The translations under genes and the position numbers were made by a program. From Rothia uropygialis (GTDB lineage Bacteria; Actinomycetota; Actinomycetes; Actinomycetales; Micrococcaceae): a stretch of DNA of 64,000 bases. Of this stretch, positions 1-7,710 are shown one piece after another; within the stretch, counting starts at the first letter, position 1; every line of letters begins with the position of its first letter. The stretch spans positions 186,001 through 250,000 of the forward strand of contig NZ_NOIS01000004.1 in the NCBI RefSeq assembly GCF_004137765.1, read 5' to 3'. The notes below the pieces were generated by a model. That model saw only the letters and a program-made list of their open reading frames with translations. It searched no databases and was not told where the DNA came from.

Positions 1-108
1 ATCTCGGTCGGTCTGGAAGATCCGGAAGACATTCTCTGGGATCTGGATCAAGCACTGACCTCGGCAACAGGTCTGACCCGAGAGTCCGCTGCACAGAAAG
101 GCCTGTGA
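1..108 (+). CDS. metY: C-terminal end of an O-acetylhomoserine sulfhydrylase-type enzyme (partial)
   Basis: Frame 1 is open from the window edge to TGA at 106-108 and encodes 35 residues beginning ISVGLEDPEDILWDLDQAL. This is the usual C-terminal signature of the Cys/Met-metabolism PLP enzymes (MetY/MetB/MetZ), where an S-V-G-(I/L)-E segment and an acidic helix close the fold. The next gene starts 3 nt later and is of a type often found beside metY in actinobacteria, which favours MetY over MetB. The catalytic Lys and most of the protein lie outside the window. Confidence 0.7.
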   Translation: MSVGLEDPEDILWDLDQALTSATGLTRESAAQKGL

Positions 109-111
109 ACA

Positions 112-630
112 ATGACCAACCAGCCCGTCGCAACCGAACGCACCTGGGTCGGCCCTAGTGCACCCGAACGGCTCAACATTCTCCACAACACGCGGTCCGT
201 CGCGATCGTGGGAATGTCGGACAAACTCGCACGAGCCTCGTATTTCGTCTCGACCTACCTGCTGTCCAGCTCCCCCTACCGCGTGTATTTCATCAACCCG
301 ATCCTCGCAGAGAAAGGGAAGAAAGTTCTCGGTCAGGAGGTCTATGCTTCACTCGAAGATCTCCCCGAAGCGCCGGACGTGGTCGATGTCTTCCGACGAC
401 ACGACGACCTCCCGGGAGTAGCCGAAGAAGCCGTCAGAGTGGGGGCCAAGACGCTGTGGCTGCAGCTCGGCTCGTGGAACGAAGAAGCCGCAGCCGTCGC
501 CGAAAAGGGCGGGCTCAATGTCGTGATGGATCGGTGCATCAAGATTGAGCACGCACGATTCCACGGTGGTCTTCATTTGGCTGGATTCAATACCGGGGTC
601 ATCTCCTCGAAGCGCCAGCGCACGGCGTGA
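112..630 (+). CDS. CoA-binding domain protein (YccU-like)
   Basis: 172 residues, a single CoA_binding_2-type Rossmann domain. Visible motifs are SVAIVGMSDKLARASY (first beta strand and nucleotide loop, about residues 30-45), YRVYFINP, and VDVFRRHDDLPGVAEEA followed by GAKTLWLQLGS and the closing VVMDRCIKIEHAR, all typical of YccU-type proteins. The ATG lies 3 nt after the metY stop, so the two are co-transcribed and probably translationally coupled. The family has no settled reaction; its pairing with MetY suggests a role in methionine/cysteine metabolism, which is inference from context. A strong terminator follows. Confidence 0.85.
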   Translation: MTNQPVATERTWVGPSAPERLNILHNTRSVAIVGMSDKLARASYFVSTYLLSSSPYRVYFINPILAEKGKKVLGQEVYASLEDLPEAPDVVDVFRRHDDLPGVAEEAVRVGAKTLWLQLGSWNEEAAAVAEKGGLNVVMDRCIKIEHARFHGGLHLAGFNTGVISSKRQRTA

Positions 631-640
631 CCGCGCACGA

Positions 641-688
641 GGGCCGACATGGACCGAAGTTGTAGGCTTCGGCGATTGTCGGCCTTTT
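641..688 (+). terminator. Rho-independent terminator after metY/CoA-binding gene
   Basis: A long stem-loop: 642-649 (GGCCGACA) pairs perfectly with 677-684 (TGTCGGCC). A nested 6-bp stem, 654-659 (CCGAAG) with 667-672 (CTTCGG), sits inside, and TTTT follows at 685-688. It lies 11 nt after the stop of the CoA-binding gene. Confidence 0.85.
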
Positions 689-832
689 GCACGATCCGTA
701 GGGCTCGGCGTCGAGTCGGATCAGAAGGCCCGAGGGCTCGAGGTCTTCTGACTCGATTCGCCGAGCTGCTCGATGCACCCGTTCCTCAGCCTGAGAGGGT
801 CAAGACAGCGATTGCCCCGGAACGCGCGAGCC

Positions 833-864
833 CCCGGCATACGGACCGACTCCGTTGTGCCGGG
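833..864 (-). terminator. Stem-loop downstream of the MFS gene
   Basis: 833-839 (CCCGGCA) pairs with 858-864 (TGCCGGG), with a nested ACGGA/TCCGT stem inside. It lies about 50 nt beyond the stop of the leftward MFS gene ending at 912. There is no U tract, so it is either a U-less actinobacterial terminator or simply a stable hairpin. Confidence 0.45.
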
Positions 865-911
865 ACTCAAACACAATTCTTGGTCATAGGCCACAAGCCT
901 GAATGATGCGC

Positions 912-2129
912 TCACTTTTCAAGGGCCTCGGATTCGGAGCCGACTTGGCGGTTCTCCAGTTGCACGTCACGCAACCAGACGAGCACGCACAAGGCGGTCA
1001 TCACGAGCCCCGCAATGCAGACCCCGACCCAGTGACCCGTATTCCAGGCCCAGACACCGACCGCAGAACCCACCGCGGCCCCGACGAAGTACATGGTCAT
1101 GTACACCGAGTTCAGGCGAGCACGCGCGGACGCATCAAGGGTATAGACGGTGTTCATGGAGATGATGTGCACCAGCTGCACACCGACATCCGTGAGGACC
1201 ATACCGACGCAGAACCACAACACGCTGTGTCCGCCCAGAATGAAAGCTCCCCAGCCGAGGGCGAGCGCAATCAGACCCAGGACGGTGGCTCGGCGGCCGA
1301 GGCCCCGGTCCACCATGCCTCCGGCCACGCTGGCCATGAGCGCACCCGCCAAGCCCGTGAGGCCCACCAGGCCAATGGCCGTGGGGCTCAGCCGGAAGGG
1401 GTCGTCAGCCAGGAGGAGCGTCGTCGTCGCGAAGACAGCGCTCATCGAAGCGAAGGAAATCCCCGAGATGAGGGACCGGGTTCGCAACCGGGGATGGTGC
1501 CGGATGAGCTTGGCCATCGATGTGAAGAGCCCGAGGTAGCTCGGCGGGTTCTCGGGATAGGACGGCGGAAGAACCTTCCACAGACCGATGCCCACGAGGA
1601 TCATGAGGACCGCGGCCACGTGATAGATCAGGGTCCACCCGCCGATGTCGGACAGGATCCCCGCCACCGCACGGGCTATCAGAACGCCGGCGAGCAGCCC
1701 GGACATGACGGTACCAACGGCTTTGCCGCCCTTGCCCGGTTCGGCCAGGATCGCAGCGTACGGAACCAGGATCTGCGCCGCCACAGAGAACAGACCGGCG
1801 ATCGCGATGCCGATCATGAAGACGCCGAAAGCGGGCGCGAACCCCGCGACCAGTTGCCCAATTGCCGTCAGGCCGATGAGGCCGACCGTCAGCTTCCGAC
1901 GTTCGAACAGGTCACCGAGAGGGGTCAGGAAGACTAGCCCGACGGCATAGGAAACTTGGGCGACCGTCACCGACGTCGCCGCGGTTGAGCTGCTGACGCC
2001 CAGCGCCTGCGAGATCTCTTCGAGCAGAGGCTGGTTGAAGTAGTTGCCTCCCGCGCACAGCCCGGTGGCCAGGCACATCAGGAACAAAACGGCGCGTGTC
2101 AGCTGGGGTCCAGGTTTCGTCGAGGTCAC
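912..2129 (-). CDS. MFS transporter
   Basis: 405 residues with about 12 hydrophobic segments. The loop between TM2 and TM3 carries the MFS signature GDLFERRK, and GILSDIGGW occurs near the middle. The N terminus (RAVLFLMCLATGLCAGGNYFNQPLLEEI) resembles the YnfM/YgaY-like drug:H+ antiporter group, for which N-F-N-Q-P-L-L is characteristic. The substrate cannot be told. It is transcribed alone, 27 nt downstream of the CAP-domain gene on the same strand. Confidence 0.85.
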   Translation of the reverse strand: MTSTKPGPQLTRAVLFLMCLATGLCAGGNYFNQPLLEEISQALGVSSSTAATSVTVAQVSYAVGLVFLTPLGDLFERRKLTVGLIGLTAIGQLVAGFAPAFGVFMIGIAIAGLFSVAAQILVPYAAILAEPGKGGKAVGTVMSGLLAGVLIARAVAGILSDIGGWTLIYHVAAVLMILVGIGLWKVLPPSYPENPPSYLGLFTSMAKLIRHHPRLRTRSLISGISFASMSAVFATTTLLLADDPFRLSPTAIGLVGLTGLAGALMASVAGGMVDRGLGRRATVLGLIALALGWGAFILGGHSVLWFCVGMVLTDVGVQLVHIISMNTVYTLDASARARLNSVYMTMYFVGAAVGSAVGVWAWNTGHWVGVCIAGLVMTALCVLVWLRDVQLENRQVGSESEALEK

Positions 2130-2156
2130 CCAGCAACTCTATGTTGTGGACGCCGA

Positions 2157-3209
2157 TCAGCGGTAGACGCGCACGATCCCGTCGGCAATGTTCCACCCCA
2201 GGACATACCCTTTCGAGAAGTTCTGCCTCATCTCGTTCCCGTAATGGTATTCATTGCTCGTGGGGAACCCGAATCCCCTTTCGTAGTCGTACCGCGACCA
2301 CGAGGCACCTATTGCCCCGTATTCCTTGACGTAGTGAGCACCGGTGCGCGGGGTCCACAAGAACTTGTGGCGGCGGCCGCGGTCATCCTGGAAGATTTGG
2401 TACCGGCCACCGGTCGCGTTGCTCTCGTTCATGATCGGTCTGCCAAAAGCCGCCGGACCCCCGTTGCCGTAGTAAGCCGCTCCGATCGCACCGTAGGTGC
2501 TGTACGCGCCGGACGCCTGGGGCTCATAACCGGCACCGCTGGCCGTGGCCGAGGCATCCGCGGGAGCCCCGCCGTAGGCATATCCATAGAGGTTGACGGT
2601 GCCGAGGAGACTCCACGGCTGTCCCGTACGGGAGAGGCTGCCGTTCGCGTAGGTCAGGGCGATACCGACAACCTGGGCCCGTGGATTGAGCAGGGCCGCA
2701 TTGTGGGCCGGAGACGTCTTCCACCAGGCGAGCAATTGCATGACATCTCTCTGGTAGGTCAGAGCGATGATCTCATTGGCGTGCGAGTATCGTCCGGCTC
2801 GCGAGTCGGTCAGGAAATTATTGGTGTGGTAGAAGGACTCCGCGATGACCTGGTCGTCCGAATGCTGTTGTTCGATCTGCGTCAGACGAGCGGAGAATTT
2901 GACCGGATTCAGGCCATGAGCTCTGCGGTAAGCATTGATCCCGTCCAGAAGGCGCTGGGTATCGGCCATTCGCTGGCTCTGGCTGACCTGCACGATATCC
3001 TGCTGCGCCGCTTGGCTCGATGCTGGCGCCTGAATCTGTGACCCGGTCAGTGCCGTGGCCGCCAGTGCGGACGCCGCAACGGCTACGCGAGTCACTTTGC
3101 CGCGGGCAACGCTCTGCACAAAGGACTGACCCCGCCCCGCATGTCGCGGCGTGTATTTGCGGCCGGCGGCTTGATCAAGAAGAGACTGAGTAGGCATAGA
3201 TAGACCCAT
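2157..3209 (-). CDS. Secreted CAP (SCP/PR-1) domain protein with LGFP repeats
   Basis: About 350 residues. A basic N terminus and a hydrophobic stretch (VAVAASALAATALTGS) form a signal peptide. A CAP domain follows, from INAYRRAHGL, with the family's conserved His/Glu/His positions visible in FYHTNNF, ANEII and SPAHNAALL. The C-terminal third carries LGFP-type repeats (YGAIGAAYYG, FGRP, YGAIGASW, GFGFPTSNEY, a cell-envelope-binding module in actinobacteria). The chosen ATG (3209) has GGAG 6 nt upstream; the frame is open to an ATG at 3287, but that would place a long charged leader before the signal peptide. The role is probably cell-envelope associated; the substrate is unknown. Confidence 0.8.
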   Translation of the reverse strand: MGLSMPTQSLLDQAAGRKYTPRHAGRGQSFVQSVARGKVTRVAVAASALAATALTGSQIQAPASSQAAQQDIVQVSQSQRMADTQRLLDGINAYRRAHGLNPVKFSARLTQIEQQHSDDQVIAESFYHTNNFLTDSRAGRYSHANEIIALTYQRDVMQLLAWWKTSPAHNAALLNPRAQVVGIALTYANGSLSRTGQPWSLLGTVNLYGYAYGGAPADASATASGAGYEPQASGAYSTYGAIGAAYYGNGGPAAFGRPIMNESNATGGRYQIFQDDRGRRHKFLWTPRTGAHYVKEYGAIGASWSRYDYERGFGFPTSNEYHYGNEMRQNFSKGYVLGWNIADGIVRVYR

Positions 3210-3302
3210 GGAGGGCTCCATTCGCAGTGCTGACGAGAGACGGTGAAACAAATTGCCCAGCAAACATTCGTCGACGCCGAGGCACACCGATTTTATATAG
3301 AA

Positions 3303-3354
3303 ATAGTCACGTTTTGATACAAGAAATCTAGTTTCGAAATCAAAGCGTGACTAT
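3303..3354. repeat. Near-perfect inverted repeat in AT-rich intergenic DNA
   Basis: Arms 3303-3318 (ATAGTCACGTTTTGAT) and 3339-3354 match at 15 of 16 positions with a 20-nt spacer. The spacer contains a smaller GAAA/TTTC pair. It lies about 95 bp upstream of the CAP/LGFP start in the only markedly AT-rich patch nearby. It could be an operator, a cruciform, or the terminator of the GNAT gene ending at 3459, but no T tract follows. Confidence 0.55.
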
Positions 3355-3458
3355 ACATTAGGGTCAGCGCGTGAAATATCGGTGCCTCATCTGCACAATT
3401 GCGTTGACCAATGGGATTCGGGAGCCAAAAGACTCAGGTTGTGTTCGAAATGCTTTCG

Positions 3459-4154
3459 TTAATTTTCGAAAAAATGTTCGGGCCATCGCACTGGGTCCCG
3501 GGAGTCTTCTGCGAGCAACCCGGCGATCCACACATCGAGCAATCGACCGTTGGCGGTGGACAGCGCACGACGCGACAGGCCTTCGTACGAGAATCCGAGC
3601 CGCTGGGCCAGCCTGGCCGAAGGAATGTTTCCGACCATGGCTCGCCATTCGACCCTGGTCAGGCCCAGACCGGAGGGCAGATCTTTCGGATCCTGGGGAG
3701 CCGGCGAGCCGAAAGCAAAATCCAGAACCAGCTCGCACGCCTCCGCGGTATAGCCTCCGCCCCTGGCGGCCCGTGCCGTCCACACCCCCATACTGGCCGT
3801 CTGGGGACTACTCAGGGACAGGGAGACCAGCCCGGCGAAGAGTCCCACATTCTCGCCCTCTCCCGGAACTTGATCGGCGGCGTCGCGCGGCACCTGGACC
3901 AGCGTCCCCTCTCCCGGTCCGTCGGCCTCGTTCCTGATGTGAAAAGCCCAGGTCAGCACGCTTCCTGATTTCCATCCGGGAGCGACGACTCCCTCGATGA
4001 ATTCGAGGGCGTCGTCTTCTTCATAGGAATCGGGAACCGCTCCGGTCCACCGAGGAATCTCCGGATCCCGGCATGCGTCGACCATAGCGGCGACGTCGTT
4101 GGCGCACGGCGCATCGAGGGCAAGTCGGGAGGACCGGAGACTGACATTACGCAT
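3459..4154 (-). CDS. GNAT family N-acetyltransferase (RimJ/RimL-like)
   Basis: 231 residues, Acetyltransf_3 type. The N terminus (SSRLALDAPCANDVAAMVDACRDPEIPRWTG) is typical of RimJ/RimL-like enzymes. The acetyl-CoA-binding region reads VWTARAARGGGYTAEACELVLDFAF, and the C-terminal EWRAMVGNIPSARLAQRLGF is the conserved N-x-x-S-x-R-x-x-x-x-x-G-F motif. The acceptor could be a ribosomal protein N terminus or a small molecule. No Shine-Dalgarno is seen; TAAGAT on the minus strand (plus 4161-4166) sits 6 nt before the ATG, suggesting a leaderless mRNA. Confidence 0.85.
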   Translation of the reverse strand: MRNVSLRSSRLALDAPCANDVAAMVDACRDPEIPRWTGAVPDSYEEDDALEFIEGVVAPGWKSGSVLTWAFHIRNEADGPGEGTLVQVPRDAADQVPGEGENVGLFAGLVSLSLSSPQTASMGVWTARAARGGGYTAEACELVLDFAFGSPAPQDPKDLPSGLGLTRVEWRAMVGNIPSARLAQRLGFSYEGLSRRALSTANGRLLDVWIAGLLAEDSRDPVRWPEHFFEN

Positions 4155-4263
4155 GACACAATCTTAGCCCGGACCCCGGACACTTCGCCCCGCGGGGCCA
4201 GAGCCCGAATGCGCAATGGCCCCATGAACACCACGGGGACATTGCGCTTCGATCAACTACGGA

Positions 4264-5784
4264 TCAGGACTTATCTCGCCCTTTCGCCGCGGGGCGCTGG
4301 GCCACGACGGGATGCAGCCCCGTGACTCCTTCGCGTTCGGCTGCAATTTCGAGAACCCGACCCCGAACCGCGAACCACCCGATAATCAGGGCCGGAATGA
4401 CGATGACCATGGATCCGAGCGTGTACGTGCCCACGGGGTAGTCCATAGCGATTAGCACCACAACCCCGGCCATGAACAACAGGACCAGCCAGTTGCTGTA
4501 CGGGCTCAGCGGGGCGCGGTAGTCCGGTCGTCGGTACAGCCCCTTTTTGGTCAGAGAGACGAACTTCATGTGACAGATGGTGATGGTCAGCCAAGCGCTC
4601 ATGATGCCGATCGAGGCGAAATTCAGCACGATCTCGAAGGCGCTTTCCGGGACGAAGTAGTTGAGCACCACACCGAGCAAAGCAACGATTGCGGTCAGAA
4701 AAATGCCGCCGTAGGGAACGCCTGAACGCGTCAGATTACGGGCGAATTTGGGCGCAGAACCGGCCATCGCCATCGAGTGCATGATGCGACCAGTCGAGTA
4801 CAGTCCGGCGTTGAGGGAGGAGAGCGCGGCCGTGATGACCACGAGCTGCATGATCGGCCCTGCAGCGTCGACCCCGATCGAGGAGAAGAACGTGACGAAG
4901 GGGCTCTCCGTCTCACTGAAAGCGGTGTAGGGCAGCAACAGGCAGAGCAGAAGAACGGAGCCGACATAGAAGACTGCGATACGCAGAATCACGGTGTTGA
5001 TGGCCTTGGGAATGATCTTTTCCGCGTCCTTGGTCTCACCGGATGTCGTACCCACGAGCTCGATTCCTGCGTAGGCGAAGACGACACCCTGGGTGATGAT
5101 CAACGCCGGCAGCAGCCCGTTCGGGAAGATACCGTGGTTGGCGGACATGAGCTGGAAGCCCGTGGGGCTGCCGTTCGGCGTACCCACGATCACGAAGATG
5201 ATGCCCACCACCAGGAAGATCAACAAGGCGACGACTTTGATCAGGGAGAACCAGAATTCCATCTCGCCGAAGACCTTAACGGAGATCAGGTTCATTGCGA
5301 CCACGATCACCACGACGAGAAAAGCGATGGCCCACTGAGGAATCGCCGCGAAGAAGTCGAAGTACTGCCCGAACCAGCGCACGTAAATGGCGATCGCGGT
5401 CGCGTCGACCACCGCCGTGGTCGCCCAGAAAAGCCAATACATCCAGCCGGAGAAGTACGCGGCCTTCTCACCGAAGAATTCACGCGAGTAGGAGACGAAG
5501 GATCCCGAAGAGGGCCGATGGACCACGAGTTCACCGAGGCTGCGCAGAATCAGGTAGCCCATGAATCCGCAAATTGCGTAGACGATGAACAGTGAGGGGC
5601 CCGCGCTGTGGAGTCGCCCTCCGGCCCCCAGGAAGAGACCGGTACCGATGGCACCGCCAATAGCGATCATCTGAAGCTGACGGGGGCCCAGCCCCTTGTG
5701 AAACCCCGCCTGCTCATCGTTGAATGTGTGCCCGCTTCCGTGGCTCTGAGGCTCGGCCTCCGTGCGCGATGCTTTGGATGACAT
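4264..5784 (-). CDS. Amino-acid permease, AAT family (paralogue 1)
   Basis: 506 residues, about 12 TM segments, APC superfamily. GLGPRQLQMIAIGGAIGTGL is the AAT TM1 signature, followed by GAGGRLHSAGP and the HRPSSGSFVSY segment found in the GabP/AnsP/CycA group. It imports an amino acid with H+; which one is not evident. It lies downstream of the ornithine cyclodeaminase gene, separated by a terminator, so it probably has its own promoter (GATAAT-like -10 on the minus strand near 5837). GAAGG precedes the ATG. Three close paralogues occur at 7711, 9526 and 20500. Confidence 0.9.
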   Translation of the reverse strand: MSSKASRTEAEPQSHGSGHTFNDEQAGFHKGLGPRQLQMIAIGGAIGTGLFLGAGGRLHSAGPSLFIVYAICGFMGYLILRSLGELVVHRPSSGSFVSYSREFFGEKAAYFSGWMYWLFWATTAVVDATAIAIYVRWFGQYFDFFAAIPQWAIAFLVVVIVVAMNLISVKVFGEMEFWFSLIKVVALLIFLVVGIIFVIVGTPNGSPTGFQLMSANHGIFPNGLLPALIITQGVVFAYAGIELVGTTSGETKDAEKIIPKAINTVILRIAVFYVGSVLLLCLLLPYTAFSETESPFVTFFSSIGVDAAGPIMQLVVITAALSSLNAGLYSTGRIMHSMAMAGSAPKFARNLTRSGVPYGGIFLTAIVALLGVVLNYFVPESAFEIVLNFASIGIMSAWLTITICHMKFVSLTKKGLYRRPDYRAPLSPYSNWLVLLFMAGVVVLIAMDYPVGTYTLGSMVIVIPALIIGWFAVRGRVLEIAAEREGVTGLHPVVAQRPAAKGRDKS

Positions 5785-5869
5785 GGGTTAGTTACCTTCT
5801 CTTAGGAAACCTCGTGTGTGCGAGTCAGTCCGATACATTATCGACCCGATGTGTCGAATATGTTACCCA

Positions 5870-5916
5870 CAAAAACGAAAGACCGTGCCGCACACCACAC
5901 TGTGCGCGACACGGTC
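5870..5916 (-). terminator. Terminator of ocd (leftward)
   Basis: 5881-5887 (GACCGTG) pairs with 5910-5916 (CACGGTC), with a nested GCACA/TGTGC stem. On the minus strand TTTCGTTTTTG follows immediately. It lies 28 nt past the ocd stop. The flank 5852-5880 also resembles the sequence upstream of permease 3. Confidence 0.8.
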
Positions 5917-5944
5917 CTTCGGAGCGTATAAGAAGGTAGACCCT

Positions 5945-6973
5945 TTAGCCCACGGGCTTCAGCGCGTTGACGAGAGAAAAGAGGTCCTTGGGATCGTCAG
6001 GATCCGCGACCATATCAATATAGGTTTGCAACGGCGAATCGGCGGTAGCGTCCCGAACGCAACGGAGCGCCGAGAAGTCGTTGATCGCAAAACCGACCGA
6101 GTCGAAGATCGTGATGTCTTCTTCCGACGTCCGCCCTTGCGCCTCGCCGTTGAGGACCTGCCAGAACTCGGTGACGGGGAAATCAGGGTCCATCTGCTGG
6201 ATCTCGCCTTCGATTCGGGTCTGTGGAGTGAACTCCACGAACACCTTGCCGCGGTCGAGAATCGCTGCCTCCAGTTCGGTCTTGCCGGGGCAGTCGCCGC
6301 CGACCGCGTTCAAATGCATCCCGGGGCGGACGTGCCGGGTGGCCAGGATGGTGTTCTGGGCCTTATCCGCGGTGCAGGTCGTGACAATGTCCGCGTCGGC
6401 CACTGCTTCATCCACGGAGTCGGCCGCCGTGATGCGGAAACCTAGCGGCTCGAGGTTTCGTTGCAGTTTCTCGATGGCTTTGGGGTCGACGTCGTAGACG
6501 GTGAGATCCTCAATGCCCAGTGCCGCGCGGAATCCCAGCGACTGGAACTCTGATTGCGAGCCCGCGCCCACCAGAGCCATTTTCTTGGAATCGGGGCGAG
6601 CCAGTTTCCGAGCGGTCATGGCCGACGTCGCCGCGGTCCGCAACGCCGTCAGCAGTGTCATCTCGGCCAGGAACGTCGGGTAGCCGTTGTCGACGTCGGC
6701 CAGCACGCCGAAGGCCGTCACGGTCTGGAACCCACGAGCGGGATTGGAAGGGTGGCCGTTGACGTACTTGAAGGAGTACAGCTCCCCATCAGATGTCGGC
6801 ATGAGCTCAATGACACCGAAAGGCGTATGACTCGCGATCCGAGGGGTCTTGTCGAATTTGGCCCATCGGCCGAAATCATGCTCGAGGTAGCCGATCATCT
6901 TCCCGATGATGGCCTCCACGCCGTCGCGCTGGATCCACCGCGCCATGTTCTGAACATCGACGAATTGCGTCAT
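5945..6973 (-). CDS. ocd: Ornithine cyclodeaminase
   Basis: 342 residues, the usual length for bacterial ornithine cyclodeaminase, which converts L-ornithine to L-proline and ammonia with NAD+ as internal redox cofactor. ELMPTSDGELYSFKYVNGHP matches the substrate-binding segment of the Pseudomonas enzyme, the Rossmann loop is GAGSQSEFQ, and NAVGGDCPGKTELE contains the catalytic Asp. These favour true OCD over ketimine reductase (mu-crystallin) relatives. It is divergent from the Lrp/AsnC gene at 7100 and followed by an amino-acid permease, which fits an ornithine/arginine-to-proline catabolic function. Confidence 0.9.
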   Translation of the reverse strand: MTQFVDVQNMARWIQRDGVEAIIGKMIGYLEHDFGRWAKFDKTPRIASHTPFGVIELMPTSDGELYSFKYVNGHPSNPARGFQTVTAFGVLADVDNGYPTFLAEMTLLTALRTAATSAMTARKLARPDSKKMALVGAGSQSEFQSLGFRAALGIEDLTVYDVDPKAIEKLQRNLEPLGFRITAADSVDEAVADADIVTTCTADKAQNTILATRHVRPGMHLNAVGGDCPGKTELEAAILDRGKVFVEFTPQTRIEGEIQQMDPDFPVTEFWQVLNGEAQGRTSEEDITIFDSVGFAINDFSALRCVRDATADSPLQTYIDMVADPDDPKDLFSLVNALKPVG

Positions 6974-7099
6974 GTGTTTCCTTCCTGATGGGTTCCTGAT
7001 TCATCCATGAGACTAGTATTCACACTATTGAACCGAAATAACCGCAATTCATCCAGAATGCCCATGAGGTACTCAGATTGTTCGAGACCGATTAGCATT

Positions 7100-7537
7100 A
7101 TGGACATGGCGAAGACTTCAGACTTGGATCGACGACTCATCGCGGCCTTACGCAAGGACGGCCGTGCCTCCATCGCAGCACTGGCCCAAGAGCTCGACGT
7201 CTCCCGGGCGACGGTCACCAAACGCATTGATTCCCTGTCCGCTCGCGGAATCATCGTGGGATTCAGTGTGCGCGTACGAGATTATGCAGAAGCTTCACAG
7301 GTCCGGGCCATATCGCTGATCGAAGTCGAGGGCAGAACCACGGATCACGTGATCGACGAGTTGCGCGGGCTCCCCGAGATTCTGGCGCTCCATACGACCA
7401 ACGGAGGGTGGGATCTCGTGGCCGAATTGCAGTGCGTGGATCTTCAGGATTTCGACGCCGTACTCAAGAGCATCCGTGGAATATCCGGAGTCGTGAACAG
7501 CGAGACCAGCCTGTTGTTGAGTTCGGTGGTCAGATAA
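7100..7537 (+). CDS. Lrp/AsnC family transcriptional regulator
   Basis: About 145 residues. The N-terminal winged HTH reads LDRRLIAALRKDGRASIAALAQ and then SRATVTKRIDSLSARGII. A C-terminal RAM (ACT-like) domain runs from about residue 65, ending NSETSLLLSSVV. Start ATG 7100 or 7106 gives the usual MDMAKTSDLD beginning; the frame is open further upstream (7007) but without family similarity. No clear SD is seen. It is divergent from ocd and flanked by AAT permeases, so it most likely senses an amino acid (ornithine, arginine or proline are candidates) and controls these genes. Confidence 0.85.
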   Translation: MDMAKTSDLDRRLIAALRKDGRASIAALAQELDVSRATVTKRIDSLSARGIIVGFSVRVRDYAEASQVRAISLIEVEGRTTDHVIDELRGLPEILALHTTNGGWDLVAELQCVDLQDFDAVLKSIRGISGVVNSETSLLLSSVVR

Positions 7538-7623
7538 CCCGGTTTCGCCGAGACGAGCATTCCGCCGAAGCTTCGACTCAACTGGAACGTTGGTGACACC
7601 TCACGAGTGGGATATCGCATCAG

Positions 7624-7656
7624 GGCCCGCTCACCCGATGGCCGAATGAGCGGGCC
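7624..7656. terminator. Bidirectional stem-loop between convergent lrp and permease 2
   Basis: A perfect 10-bp stem: 7624-7633 (GGCCCGCTCA) with 7647-7656 (TGAGCGGGCC), loop of 13 nt, lying between two genes that end towards each other. There is no U tract on either side. Confidence 0.6.
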
Positions 7657-7710
7657 AATCGGCTCGCCGTCGTCCGCATATCACCGGTGAGGCAAGAGCG
7701 GACTTTCGGC

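Noticed and set aside
711-756. A second hairpin (TCGAGTC/GACTCGA with TCAGAAG/CTTCTGA) after the CoA-binding gene
   Set aside because: The two stems compete for the same bases and there is no U tract; the terminator at 641-688 already explains the end of transcription.
903-1937. A 344-codon plus-strand frame opposite the MFS gene at 912-2129
   Set aside because: The translation is low-complexity His/Gln/Asp/Arg-rich, as expected for the antisense of a TM protein in GC-rich DNA.
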